NCBI RefSeq assembly: GCF_040183065.1
Contig: NC_091120.1
Location: 75,510,208-75,574,207 of the forward strand
Direction: 5' to 3'
DNA: 64,000 nucleotides
From: Periplaneta americana
Lineage: Eukaryota > Arthropoda > Insecta > Blattodea > Blattidae
The notes under the pieces: model-generated
Database searches by the model: none
What the model saw: only the letters and a program-made list of their open reading frames with translations
Told to the model about the DNA's origin: nothing
Made by a program: the position numbers and the translations under genes
Shown here: positions 11,654-22,610 of the stretch, one piece after another
How the letters are laid out: every line of letters begins with the position of its first letter
Position numbering within the stretch: the first letter of the stretch is position 1

Positions 11654-14081
11654 CACTACTCAACAAGGTTTTCATAATATAGACAAGAATAACTATTTTT
11701 ATGTAATTTGTATGTCCTGATTACGAATATGACATTGAAAAAGCGCCTACACGTCACATTTTTTCAGAAACTTATATTTTTAGTTAGTAAATCGTATGAA
11801 AATGTGTTAAAATTAGCCATTTTGAAACAGATTTTTTCTTTAACGTAGATCTTTTACACAATTATATATCACTTCCGTTCTTTTAAGGTACCATTTGAAA
11901 CATACTTTCTCTTTTGTGGGTTAAATGAGTGTCACCCTTAGCGATGGTTTATTCTTTTATTACCCTTATTATGCAGCTGCACGGAGGGTTGGTCACAACT
12001 GGCTATAACTGACTAAGGGAAAGGAGGAATTACGGTCGCTGTTGTATCATTAGACAAGAAATGAACAATTTAGCGACTAAGTCTGATTGTAGAAGTGTTG
12101 TGAGCGGTACTATAGTTATTCTGCAATAGTGTTAAATGGATCGCAATCGTAGTTCATGTAAAAATTGTCCAAATATGTAGGCCTATATAGGGAATTAACT
12201 TTGAAATCACAACGTCGATCAATTACAGACAATGTAAAAGAGGCATATTACTTGTATTTTGGCTGTAAAGTAGATGAACAAGACAAAAATTGGGCACCAC
12301 ACGTGTGTTATGTAACATGTTACGTGAAGTTAACAGAGTGGTTGCGGTGAAAAAATAACATGTCTTTTGCTGTTCCAATGATTTTGCGACAGCCTACCAG
12401 TCATATGGAAGATTGTTACGTCTGCATTACTAAACCACAGGGATTTTCAAGGAAAGCTAAAGATAAAATTGTGTATCGTAATCTCCCACCAGCCATAAGA
12501 CCTATGCCACATTCTCCTGAACTTCCTGTCCCTATCCCTCCGCCCAGTGGAGAAGATTATGCCATTCCAGAGGAACACGAACTATCAGAATCCTCAGACT
12601 ACTCTTCAACTTCCTCTGATGCCATCCACATTCCCGAACATCATAGAAAACCACATCTGATGCGATAGGCAGACCTAGTTAGGGATTTAGATCTTTCCAA
12701 GCAACATGCTGAACTATTAGGTTTTAGATTACAAAAAATGGAACTTATTAACAAAAGATACCAAGATTTCCATGTTCAGAAAACAAAACGATAAACTGAC
12801 TAGTTATTTTGTAATTGAAAATACTGTATGTGCCTGCAAAAAATGTAAATGGGCTTATGGCTTGAGTATAATCCAGAAGAATGGAGACTGTTCATCGATT
12901 CATCAAAACTAAGCTTAAAAGCAGTTTTATTCCACAATGGCAATACAAAACCTTCCATCAATGGCTCATTCAGTCACTATGATAGAAACTTATTAATACA
13001 TGTCACTAATATTGAACGCAGTAAATTGCTGGGCGATTTGTGGGCATTTGAAAGTACTGTAATAGCTTTGTTGCTTGGATTACAAGGAGGATTAACTAAG
13101 TTATGTTGTTTTTTATGTTTGTGGGAAAGTCGAGCAACAACATAACATTATGTGGTGAAGAACTGGCCTATCAGACCAGGTCATATTCCTGGTGAGCATA
13201 ATATTAAATATCCTCCGCTAGTGCAATGCGAAAAAGTACTTCTTCCTCCACTGCATATAAAACTAGGGCTAATGAAAAATTCTGTGAAAGCTCTAGATAA
13301 GAGTGGAGAAGCCTTTCAATGCTTAAAGACTCTGTTCCCTAAAATCAGTGATGCTAAATTAAAAGAAGGCATATTTGTCGTTCCACAAATTAGACAACTT
13401 TTGAAGGACAGCATTTTTGAGAAAAGACATAACCCCAAGAAATTACCAGCTTGGAAATCTTTTGCACCAAAGGGTTTTTAGAGAATCACAAGGCAGAAAA
13501 TTATCGCCAATTAATAGAGACGTTACTAAGAAACTACAAAAAATAGCCTGCAGTACGTCACTGAAGATCCACTTCTTACACTCACATTAGGACTTTTTTC
13601 CTGAGAACTTGGGGACTGTAAGTGATGAGCAGGGAGAGCAATTTCACCAAGACATTGCTACAATGGAGCAACGATATCAAGGAAGATGGGATCCAGCGAT
13701 GTTGGGCGATTGTTGCTAGTTTTTGAAAAGAGAAGATTCCAGTTCTCATAAGAGAAAAAATGAAGGTAAATTTATCTTCCTCTATTTTATTGCACGAAGA
13801 GTGATTTTTATAAGTCTTAATAGTTGTTCAGTTATTAATGTATCAGTTTTATCATATCTAAGTTGCCTTTGGAAATTTTCACACAAAAAATGAGAACGAA
13901 GTAATTTTTAATAGATCAAAAATTCTAATTTTTCAATGTATCAAGTAAGTATCTATAACACAAAAACGTGACGTGTTACGAACTTTTCACTGTCATTTTT
14001 GTGTTCAGCGCATGGAAATTAGTTAAGATCAGCCTATTTTATTAATGTTATGGAAAAAAACTTCAAATTTGTTGAGTAGTG
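11654..14081 (+). mobile_element. 2.4-kb DNA transposon with CACTA-type TIRs
   Basis: Terminal inverted repeat CACTACTCAACAA at 11654-11666 and its complement at 14069-14081, flanked on both sides by TAA (11651-11653, 14082-14084). A 15-base subterminal inverted repeat (ACACGTCACATTTTT at 11749-11763, complement at 13962-13976, one mismatch) supports the boundaries. Ends beginning CACTA plus a 3-base TSD are the hallmark of CMC/EnSpm (CACTA) transposons. A TAA TSD would also suit PIF/Harbinger, so the class rests on the termini. The interior is the degraded gene at 12136-13770. Confidence 0.75.
12136..13770 (+). pseudogene. degraded transposon-encoded zinc-rich protein of unclassified family
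   Basis: Reading from ATG 12136 through several frames gives, in order: cysteine pairs CKNCP, YFGCKV and CYVTC; a segment around FAVPMILRQPT followed by DCYVC; a proline-rich acidic linker; EEWRLFIDSSKLSLKAVLFH; a CCFLCLWESR cysteine motif; PPLHIKLGLMKN; SDAKLKEGIFVVPQIRQLL; and finally FHQDIATMEQRYQGRWDPAM. I recall this motif series from large uncharacterised multi-copy protein families in arthropod and cnidarian genomes, but not a formal name. Sitting centrally between CACTA-type TIRs, it is most likely the transposase or an accessory protein of the element. At least three frameshifts and several stops (near 12350, 12666 and 13143) make this copy dead. Catalytic residues cannot be assigned from sequence alone. 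Confidence 0.6.
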
Positions 14082-14369
14082 TAATTAATTAATATTAGTA
14101 TTAATATTAATACATAATAGTTATTGTATGTGTTGCTTTGTGTTGTGGTTACAATTTCAAGATTAGAGTCAGGTAGGCTAAGTGTAAATAAATATAATAT
14201 ATTTCGTGTGATACATGCCCTTGGGTAATCGATAGAAATACCATTTCACATTTTAATTAATTTCTTTCGTGTTTAGACTTTCATTACAATAATGGAATAG
14301 ATATTCTAAAGCATACATTTCAAAGTGGCATTCGTTTTCGGAATTCATACTAATCATTTCACGTGACCC

Positions 14370-14389
14370 AAAAAAAAAAAAAAAAAAAA
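14370..14389. repeat. poly(A) tract
   Basis: About 20 A in a row, followed by TTTAGGTTAGG. Possible old retroposon tail; no partner TSD identified. Confidence 0.8.
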
Positions 14390-14631
14390 CATTTTTAGGT
14401 TAGGTCTAGTGAATCGTAAACTGTTTAATCAAAGCAATGAATTTCATGTTGTCAGACAAAATACATTTTACTATTAGATCATACACTAATCTACTAACTA
14501 CTAACAAAATGTGCGAGAGGTCCAGAAGAAAAATATAGTCTTTCACAAATTACTGAATCTTTTAGAAAACACCTCCCCAACATAAAGACTAGCTGTGGTA
14601 AATAAACAAGACATCGTTATTGTTAATACTA

Positions 14632-14633
<2 letters not shown>

Positions 14634-14706
<73 letters not shown>
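14634..14706. repeat. (TTA)n microsatellite
   Basis: About 24 uninterrupted TTA/ATT triplets. Confidence 0.95.
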
Positions 14707-14707
<1 letters not shown>

Positions 14708-15215
14708 GTACATGGAATTGTGTGATTTTATCCTCTTTTAGTGATATCTAGTATTAGTTGGCAACACTGAAGAGACGGCCAAATTAGTCTTTTAGAAATT
14801 ACTCTTACGTGATCCACAATATAGATTTGAGGACGAAAGCTATGAGTGAACTATTGTTATAGTTACTACGTTTCAATTGGGAATTCAAGTCGATCTGAGT
14901 ATATTTACCGTACTGAATACTTAATGGAAACGGGGATTCAGTTCGAACTGAATCTCAAATTCATTTCTGCTAGATAGTAGGATGGGATCGAAATTGCTGC
15001 AACATTTTTGGCATGTATTGAAATCGAACTGAATACGCTTAGCGCTCAACGATGGTGTTCTTTTTCTGAGTGGGGATGGTAACCTCTGCACCAAAATGAA
15101 ACTGGTAATAGATCATGAGGACGGATTTGAAAGTAAGTTTTTTCTCTAACATTCACCGTTTCAGAGGAATTCGTTATCTTTCTATGAAGCATTTGGCAAC
15201 AGCACGGCTATTCCA

Positions 15216-15841
15216 TACTTCGCTCCATAATGCCTGACAGGAGATGTAAACATTGCCGGTAAAGGAGAAGAGCAGTATATTTGGACGGAGTTACGCAATA
15301 ATAGACCAACCGACAATTTGAAAAAAAGAGAGATATTTGCACAAATCTGTTGATGGCAGGCCAATTTAACTCGGAAAAAAATCAAGAATTATCCTACTAT
15401 TTATAAGCAAATTCATTCATTGCATAAAAGTAATTAATTTATTTTGCTTTGAAATATTAATTCACTTGCTGGTCTCTTATTAAAAATCGGTTAGTCTTTT
15501 TTGGCATTATTTGTGTTATTTTTTGTAATAGTATTAATGTTATAACACTTCTTGCATAAATGTTTGATAAAAAAAAAAACAGATCTCAATGGCCAATATC
15601 TCGAAACAGGTTTTTGGCGCTTGGTCTCTTATTGCGTAACTCCGTCCAATTGCTATTCAATCACTGGCAAAGTTCTCATTCCATGCTTGAATTGTATTTG
15701 GGGGGTCTGAAGCGTTCTACCCCCGCCCAACTTCAAGACAAGCGTGGAATGAGACCTGCTGCATTAGTTGAATAGCAATTATACTTCTCCCTCCTCTTCC
15801 GGCAAAGCTTACTTTTCCTGTCAGACATAATGGAACAAAAG
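15216..15841. mobile_element. fold-back MITE, long form
   Basis: The left arm from TACTTCGCTCCATAATGCC (15216) pairs with the right end CATAATGGAACAAAAG (to about 15841). The inner arms 15280-15304 and 15621-15650 (GGACGGAGTTACGCAATAA and complement) are also complementary. Inside the right half, 15648-15779 is itself a palindrome (TTGCTATTCAA ... TTGAATAGCAA). That core recurs at 52777-52907 inside a related, shorter element, suggesting two nested MITE types. Short frames here are non-coding. Confidence 0.7.
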
Positions 15842-16031
15842 GTTCGTTCCAACAAGCGGTTCATGGATCAGTTCATGTACGGTTCCTGTACGATCTTGTG
15901 CGCATGCGCTATTTGAGCATCTGCTATGGGATTGAAACTGGACTGGACGCTGTTGGAACGCCTTCGCGGATCGTTATGTACTAAATCCAGAGATGTTATA
16001 ACTGTGATCATCTTTGCTAAGAACGGGATGC

Positions 16032-16033
<2 letters not shown>

Positions 16034-16089
<56 letters not shown>

Positions 16090-16090
16090 C
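16034..16090. repeat. (ATT)n microsatellite
   Basis: About 19 uninterrupted TTA/ATT triplets. They explain isoleucine homopolymer frames on both strands. Confidence 0.95.
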
Positions 16091-16980
16091 ATTTCGCAGC
16101 TAATTCCAATTGCAGAAAATATAATTTCGATCATTTTCTATTAAAAGATGACAAAAAGTATGGAAGGCAAAAAATCCGGTAATTCAATGTCGTATACGGG
16201 GGGGACTCTCATCTAAAACTAGTTATTTTTCTTTTCTTTTTTAATTATTAATTTAGGTACGTTATTTATTATACTTTTAATCAAAGCTGCATGTTGAAAT
16301 TGTAATTAGGCTAACTATTTCAATACCCAAATAATTTCCATTCCCTTTCTTTTTTGGCGAAAATTTAAATCAAATCTCTAGTTTTATTTTTCGTCTGCAC
16401 TGTCACTTTTCATCTTAACCTCATTGATGTGAACAGTCGAGCATGTCTTTCTTCAGTATCCAGGAGACGTTGGTGATCTTATGCGCATGCGCGTCTCGCG
16501 TACTCTTACGTACATGCCTCAATCCACGGACTATTTCTGACCGTTCCGAACCCGTGTCAAAAGCTTGTTGGAACGCCCGACTCCAGTACATGTTTCCGGT
16601 TCAGGACTGGTTCGGATTATGTTGGAACGAATTTTCTGTACTGCGCATATTCACGATGGTTACGGACGGTTCTTGACTGTTGTTGGAACGAACCTAAAGT
16701 ATAGCAAGCGTGGCGTGCACTCCTTACCTTCCCCTCCCCCTCTGCTGTACTCATTCGCCCTGCCCTGCGTAGCAAGATTTATTTTAACGATTTTCGAAAT
16801 TATTCAGTTTAAATTCATGGCAAAACGCTTCAATTTTCCAAAAAAGGAGTCAATACATTAACTGTTCAGATTATTTTTACCTGTCTGCTTGTATAGCAAT
16901 CAGCCATTTCTCTCTGCTTTATTTATTGTATTATAGATATATTAATTTGTCCTACAGAATTTATCTGTAATATTGACACT
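16091..16980. other. no gene recognised
   Basis: Short frames at 16443-16676 and 16565-16861 overlap in different phases and show no domain. Repeated GGAACG-type words near 15955, 16570, 16625 and 16685 hint at an old degenerate repeat. Confidence 0.4.
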
Positions 16981-16981
16981 T

Positions 16982-17223
16982 AATATTTTAGGAAAAAAAT
17001 TCCCTCCGGTGCCGGGGATCGAACCCGGGTCCTTGGTTCTACGTACCAAGCGCTCTGACCAATGAGCTACGCCGAATTCAATCCACAGCACCGGATCGAA
17101 CTTTCCTCCTTCGATGTTTCCCTTTGTGGCCTGACTCCAAGTTAGGCATCGAAGGAGGAAAGTTCGATCCGGTGCTGTGGATTCAATCCCCGGCGCTGGA
17201 GCGAATTTTTCTCCTAAAATATT
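16982..17223. repeat. palindromic tRNA-like repeat
   Basis: Outer arms ATATTTTAGGAAAAAAATTC / complement and inner arms 17075-17121 / 17147-17190 form a ~240-base fold-back. The left half also carries an unpaired tRNA-like segment (minus strand, about 17015-17070) with A-box-like GTAGCTCATTGGTCAGAGC, a CTTGGT/ACCAAG stem with loop ACGTAGA, and B-box-like GGTTCGATCCC. The right half has lost that segment. It looks like two tRNA-like repeats head to head, one missing its tRNA part. Confidence 0.8.
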
Positions 17224-18190
17224 TATTTATTGTGTTCTAGTAAGATGTCTCCTCGAAATAACATGACATTGCTATACAGAAACATTTATCCGAAAAATAG
17301 GAAACTTGCTTGAACGAGAACTGGATCACTAGTAATTTTGCCTAAGTCAGGGTTATGTTTAGTGTCGTAAATCCACGACACGGATGTCTAGCTCTATCTA
17401 AGGAAGGATTTCTATCATCCTTCAAATATGTTATATCTTCGGTCGGCTTTGAACTTAACGTAGGCCTATTTCGGGTCCAATGACAACTATAAGACCAACG
17501 AGGACGACGAACTCTCAGACTGATTTCACATCAGTTTTTTCCTCCTCTGATCGCTGTATCTATCGTAGCTGTCCAATTCTTTTACATGGGTCATAATAAA
17601 GGGCAACAGTAAATGACAGATGTGCTCCATCATCTCACACTCCTTGCAAAAGTCGAGGTTAACAATGCAGCGCGCATGTGCAGATTTCGGCAAGGTGAAT
17701 GGAACGAAAGAGCACATTGTACCACTGCATGTGTAATGCAAGTTTGGGCGGTGATGTGGTCTCATGGCCCTGGCAGTTTGCGGACCTTGTCACACTTTGA
17801 CCCAGTAATTTTAACTGCCATCACCAGCTGTCAGTCTGTCCGCCAATAACAGCACGTCGCGCCCTGGTTTCGAATCATCTTGTGACGAGAGCTTAAATTA
17901 TATCGTATTCGCAATTCGATAAGTGGAGCAGTCTTTCAGGATTCTGATTTCCATCACATCTGAGGAACTGATGGACAAGGGAGGCCGAGCGGTCACAACT
18001 TCAGGATGTGGAATGACTGTTATTTGCATAAAATCCAGTAAGAACAAGAGATAAAACTTTTCTTATTTTGCTGGTAATGCAAAAAACTACATTTTGAGAC
18101 TGTAACAGTAAAACACGTTTTTCAGCATTATTAATTATGTCTATTACACTTTTATTATGTCATACTACTTATGAACAATAAAACGGTACG
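17224..18190. other. no gene recognised
   Basis: Overlapping sense and antisense frames at 17526-17849 have no recognisable motif. Confidence 0.4.
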
Positions 18191-18237
18191 AAAGAATGTG
18201 TTTCAACCAATCATGGCTGTTAGTCACATTTGTTTGT

Positions 18238-18760
18238 TCTTATCACTTCCCTAGCTTTTGTTTCTTCGTTTGCCAATATTTCAGACTGCAGATTCTTTAC
18301 GGTACCTACTATAAAGCATGCTTTGCTATCGTTATTTGTTTCCGCATAGATAGTCAATTGAAAATAACGGCTCCGTTTAAACGTTTCAGTGAAGCTGACA
18401 TCAGTGAAATATAATTTTTGTAAGTCAATTAATAGCCTACCTATTCTATTGTATTAAAGTACTTTATTTCTTCTAAACTGTATATACTTTCATTTGCTTT
18501 TATCACCTCCCTACCATTTGTTTCTTTGTTTGTCAACGTTTCAAACTGCAAATTCTTCGCGGTACTATAAAACATGCTTTGCGATCTTCATTTGTTTACC
18601 ACGAAGATAGTCAATTGAAAATGGCGACTTCGTTCAAATGTATTGGTGAAGCTAACATTAGTGAAATTTAATTTTAGTAAATCAATTAACACGAGTATTT
18701 TGTTGTATTATAGTACTTTATTTCTTCTAATCATTATATAATTTCTTCTAATCGTGTAAT
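18238..18760. repeat. two-copy tandem duplication, ~260-bp period
   Basis: Unit 1 (from about 18238) and unit 2 (from about 18498) share TATCAC-TCCCTA, TTGTTTCTT, AACATGCTTTGC-type blocks, GATAGTCAATTGAAAAT and AAAGTACTTTATTTCTTCTAA. Both hold a mini-frame ending at the same point: ITAPFKRFSEADISEI in unit 1 and MATSFKCIGEANISEI in unit 2. Only unit 2 begins with ATG. The phase is kept although about a fifth of the bases differ. Confidence 0.65.
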
Positions 18761-18800
18761 AGTCAATTAAATCCCATTCGAGTTTTGATTTTCTCTAGAT

Positions 18801-19051
18801 TTTATATTGGGTTATTTTACGACGCTTTATCAACATCTAGGTTATTTAGCGTCTGAATGAAATGAAGGTGATAATGCCGGTGAAATGAGTCCGGGGTCCA
18901 GCACCGAAAGTTACCCAGCATTTGCTCGTATTGGGTTGAGGGAAAACCCCGGAGAAAACCTCAACCAGGTAACTTGCCCCAACCGGGATTCGAACCCGGG
19001 CCACCTGGTTTCGCAGCCAGACGCACTGACCGTTACTCCACAGGTGTGGAC
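18801..19051 (-). mobile_element. tRNA-derived SINE (family B)
   Basis: TSD GATTTTCTCTAGAT at 18787-18800 and 19052-19065. The minus-strand head carries B-box-like GGTTCGAATCCC and the tail AGACGCTAAATAACC ... AGCGTCGTAAAATAACCC. The plus-strand homologue is at 53023-53217. Confidence 0.88.
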
Positions 19052-19514
19052 GATTTTCTCTAGATAAATCAAATCAAAACCTCTAGTGAGATTACTGTTG
19101 ATAAAATGATTTTAAACATGCAGTCTGTAGGTCAGTCTCTCCTTCAGACATTTGGACTAGAAAATACTCTCGTTAGGTGATAAACTGAGTTTCTATAATC
19201 CATCATCATCCATCTTCATATTTGTCTTCAACTTTGTTTGCAACTACAACACTTCATTATCTTTACCTTCATCTTTACAATTATCATTACCTCTCTATTC
19301 ATTATCATTTGGTGATAATATTTTGTGATACTCATATTCATTCACCACCACAATCATAATCTTCCTATTTAGATTCTTTTCCTTAACTTTTCAAGATTAA
19401 TTGTACTCTTCATAAGCATAGTCTTTTTCTTCTCCTACTTCATCATTATCCTTTTCTATGTATTTTATCACTACAATGATTATACTTTAATTCTTCATTG
19501 CAATTTTATGCTTC

Positions 19515-19546
19515 ATCATAACCACCACCACCACCACCACCACCAC
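19515..19546. repeat. (CCA)n microsatellite
   Basis: About nine ACC/CCA triplets within a longer TCATCATC-like, CT-rich stretch (19195-19700). They explain poly-His and poly-Trp frames. Confidence 0.9.
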
Positions 19547-20036
19547 CTTTTCAATAATATTTTCTTAATAATCATTACCCTTTCCTCCTCCTGTATAATC
19601 ACCAATCCCTTTATTAATATATTTTCTCCATCCTTCTGTTTTTCATCTATGGTTTCTTTGCTTTTATCATTATTCTTTTTCTTCATTATTTTATTTACAA
19701 CTTTAAAATTCGTTTCATTAATCGCTGTTATAAGAGTACGCCTACCATTAAATAACAACAGTAAGTACAGGAAATATAATTTTTAGCAACAATAAAGTTA
19801 TATAACTTATTTATTTGCAAAAGTAACACAAAATTGCGTTTAACTTGAAAGTAACTCTGAACATTCTCTTGAATTTTTGTTTCTTATATAGACTGAAATA
19901 AAATACATTTCGTACCGATATCTTTAATGACAGAAAGAAATAATTTAATTTTCAAATAAATCGCGATGAAGACGATTATGATGATGATGATGATAATGAT
20001 ATATTTGTAAAATATAAGAACTGACCTAAGAGATAC

Positions 20037-20317
20037 ATGAACGTTATTCCATTCCTATTCCTTCTTATCCTTTCTCTTTGTATTCTCCATCTCGTCTACT
20101 CCTTTTCATTTCTTCCTTTTTTACTCTCTCCTTTTTTTTCTCTTAAGCTTATTCTTCGTATTTCTCTCCTTCCTTCTGTTCCATTTTCCCTTTATTTCTT
20201 CCCATGCGTTTTTTCTCTTCTTTATCGCCTCTTCTTTTCTTATCTCCTCTTCATTGATTTCTCTCCTCTCCTCTTCTACCTTTCCTTCTCTTTTCTACCT
20301 TTCATTCTCTTTTCTAC
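20037..20317. repeat. polypyrimidine satellite, left fragment
   Basis: C/T-rich DNA whose last ~80 bases repeat CTACCTTTC and TTCTCTTTTCTAC, the same words that resume at about 26690 beyond the LINE. It is the left part of a satellite split by that LINE. Confidence 0.75.
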
Positions 20318-21297
20318 CGGTCGAGGTGGGTTCCTCCAAGTGGTGACCGGGGGGTGCAATGGTGGCTCTCGTGCTCTACTTTTCGGCCATTTTTCGTCCT
20401 ATCACCAACCACTCCTCTTCGTTCTCTCTTCTTTTTCATCACTATTTCTCTCCGCCGGCCGCCATTGCATGCGGAACGCCCACCACATCATCACAGCCAT
20501 TTTCACCACTCCATCCCCGCTGTTTTTGTTCTTGCCACGTCCGCCACCATGACGGGATTTGTTAACAATGCCTGACGAGGCTTTATTCTTCTTCCCCTTC
20601 TAATTCTTATATCTATTATTAGGTTAAGTTTCTTAGGTTTATAACTCCCGTCTCACCAGCGGGGATCTTTCCTATCTCCGTGGTCCTGTCTCACGGTTTC
20701 GAGAACGACTTCCAACTTGTGTGGCCCGACAGGGCGCCCAGCAACGAAGCAATAGTGGACCCTTCATACTGCCCCTATATGCAAGTCTAGGTGCGGAGCC
20801 CGGACCAGTAGTCATGTACACTCACGTAGAGCCCCAATGGGGGCCCGGAGCGACTTAAAAGTCCCGGTGACCGATTCTGCTCGCCGGGGCGGATATATCG
20901 CTCCGACGTGTTACCGCTGACGTATGGGTGTCGCAGTGTAATCAACCACAAGTCCCCTGAAGCTGCGTGCGGTCTCGGATTGCTCCGGCTTTGGGAGGGT
21001 CGGTCGGAGTTAGCCGCAGTAGTCTGGCACTTGTATTCAGTGTAGAGTGGGGAGCCACGGGCGGTTATTCCCGTGGTAGGGGCATAAAGCTGCGACACGC
21101 CTCTGGTGTAAGACTTGCCATTAAGTGTGTAATGACCAGTTTGAAGGGTAACTTGCGTGAAGTGGGTTGCTTGGGATCGGGCTGTGGGGGGTCCCCACGG
21201 CCGGCACAGACCGCGAAGAATTCTTAGGTGTCTTTTTCTTTCGCCCCCCCCGGTGGCAGGCTGACGCCGACAGTTCCGTAGGGGGGGCCAGTTCAAA
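20318..21297 (+). promoter_or_regulatory. LINE 5' UTR (presumed internal promoter)
   Basis: Non-coding leader between the satellite and ORF1, notably GC-richer than the host DNA. In I-group LINEs transcription starts from an internal promoter at the extreme 5' end. I see no specific motif that proves this here. Confidence 0.4.
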
Positions 21298-22593
21298 ATG
21301 GCCTCTTCGCGCTCCTTTTCTCCTCCCTCAGAAAAAAATAATAAAAAACAGAAGACAGGAATTGATACGACTGGTGGTCATATTTTGACGAAAACTGCTA
21401 TGGACTTGGACCCTGAGAAAGTAACTGTCAAAGTGCCGCCTCCGAAGTTTATCAGTATCACCTTGGACGGAACAGAAAAGACAATGAAGAACATTAGTCC
21501 ATTTTACGTGAGACGCGCACTCGACGGGCTCGTTGGGAAGGTCAAAAATGCAACTCGCCTACGCAACGGTAGTCTCCTCGTCGAAACGGTATCATCAAAA
21601 CAGAGTGAGACCCTGTTGAAAGCGAAGTTGCTATGGTCTTACCCTATTAAAGTCGAACGGCACTCCTCGCTGAACACCACGCGGGGAGTAGTGCATACGG
21701 ATTCTTTGGACGGTATGTCTGATGAAGAGATGCAACTAGAACTGGCGGAGCAGTCTGTGTCCAAGGCTTACCGTTTATTACATAAGCGGGACGGACAGAC
21801 TGTTCGGCTGAGCACTGTCTTTTTGACCTTCGAGAAGTCTGTCCTACCAGAATACATCCTTGTCGGGTACGAGCGTGTCCCAGTTCGTGCGTATGTGCCG
21901 AACCCAATGCGGTGCTTTAGGTGCCAACGGTTCGGACATACGCAAAAACGTTGCACAAACAACATCGTATGTGCAAAGTGCGGCGGTTCTGACCATGGGG
22001 AATCCCCATGTGCCAGCGCCGAGCACTGTGTGAATTGTTCTGGGGACCACGCCTCCAATTCTAAAAATTGCCCGAAATATATGGTAGAGAAGGATATCCA
22101 AGAACTGAGAGTCCGAGAAAATATTACGTTTTTCGAGGCGCGTAAGCGTATTTTAGATCAACAGAAAAAGGCGACGGAAAAGTCCTATGCAGCAGTTTTG
22201 CAAAAAGCAACACAAGCAATAGATGTATTTACGCAAACGCCACCTCTTGTTAGTATACCTGGGAAGCGTATTGAAAGTGCAACCCAGACATATGTAGACG
22301 TTGCCACTCAGACTGCTGAGTCAGACGACTCGTCTGGCCTTGATATAAGGCCTTACATTCCAAAAAAGATTATTACCGTGGGGACAGAGAAAGACTCTAC
22401 GCCTGGCAGATCGCCGCGACGTCGCGCTCCCTGTTCTGGTGACGGGTCGAGATCACGGTCTCGATCAAGATCGCGATCGGGCGTGCGGCGATCTGCGAGC
22501 GAATCCCCACGGTCGAAGGCTAAGCAGTCTCAGTCAACGGCACGAAATCCTAGAAAAGATAAGAAGAGAAAATCACCCGTCAAGCCACCATGA
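21298..22593 (+). CDS. LINE ORF1 protein (gag-like, three zinc knuckles)
   Basis: An intact 431-codon frame. Residues 206-219 (C-X2-C-X4-H-X4-C, RCFRCQRFGHTQKRC), 225-238 (C-X2-C-X4-H-X4-C) and 244-258 (C-X2-C-X3-H-X6-C) are retroviral-type zinc knuckles, in the spacing usual for ORF1 of I and Jockey-group elements. Upstream, about residues 40-190 form the conserved N-terminal part without a catalytic motif. The C-terminus is basic, with an SR-repeat tract near residues 384-395 and a lysine/arginine-rich end. Such proteins bind the element RNA and package it with ORF2. The ATG at 21298 opens the frame directly after the GC-rich leader, and the stop is 17 bases before the ORF2 frame, in another phase. 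It is uninterrupted while ORF2 carries at least six lesions. Confidence 0.85.
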   Translation: MASSRSFSPPSEKNNKKQKTGIDTTGGHILTKTAMDLDPEKVTVKVPPPKFISITLDGTEKTMKNISPFYVRRALDGLVGKVKNATRLRNGSLLVETVSSKQSETLLKAKLLWSYPIKVERHSSLNTTRGVVHTDSLDGMSDEEMQLELAEQSVSKAYRLLHKRDGQTVRLSTVFLTFEKSVLPEYILVGYERVPVRAYVPNPMRCFRCQRFGHTQKRCTNNIVCAKCGGSDHGESPCASAEHCVNCSGDHASNSKNCPKYMVEKDIQELRVRENITFFEARKRILDQQKKATEKSYAAVLQKATQAIDVFTQTPPLVSIPGKRIESATQTYVDVATQTAESDDSSGLDIRPYIPKKIITVGTEKDSTPGRSPRRRAPCSGDGSRSRSRSRSRSGVRRSASESPRSKAKQSQSTARNPRKDKKRKSPVKPP

Positions 22594-22610
22594 TAATTTA
22601 GATCCACATA

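Noticed and set aside
12165-12350. A separate 61-codon gene at this position
   Set aside because: It opens with TTG, not ATG, and is a frame of the degraded transposon protein that starts upstream at 12136.
15868-16144. Isoleucine-rich proteins on both strands
   Set aside because: Translation of an (ATT)n microsatellite.
19508-19786. Histidine- or tryptophan-rich small proteins
   Set aside because: Translation of a (CCA)n microsatellite and CT-rich DNA.
21647-22101. Antisense frames of 85-96 codons within the LINE ORF1
   Set aside because: Shadows of the real plus-strand ORF1, whose zinc knuckles fix the coding strand.
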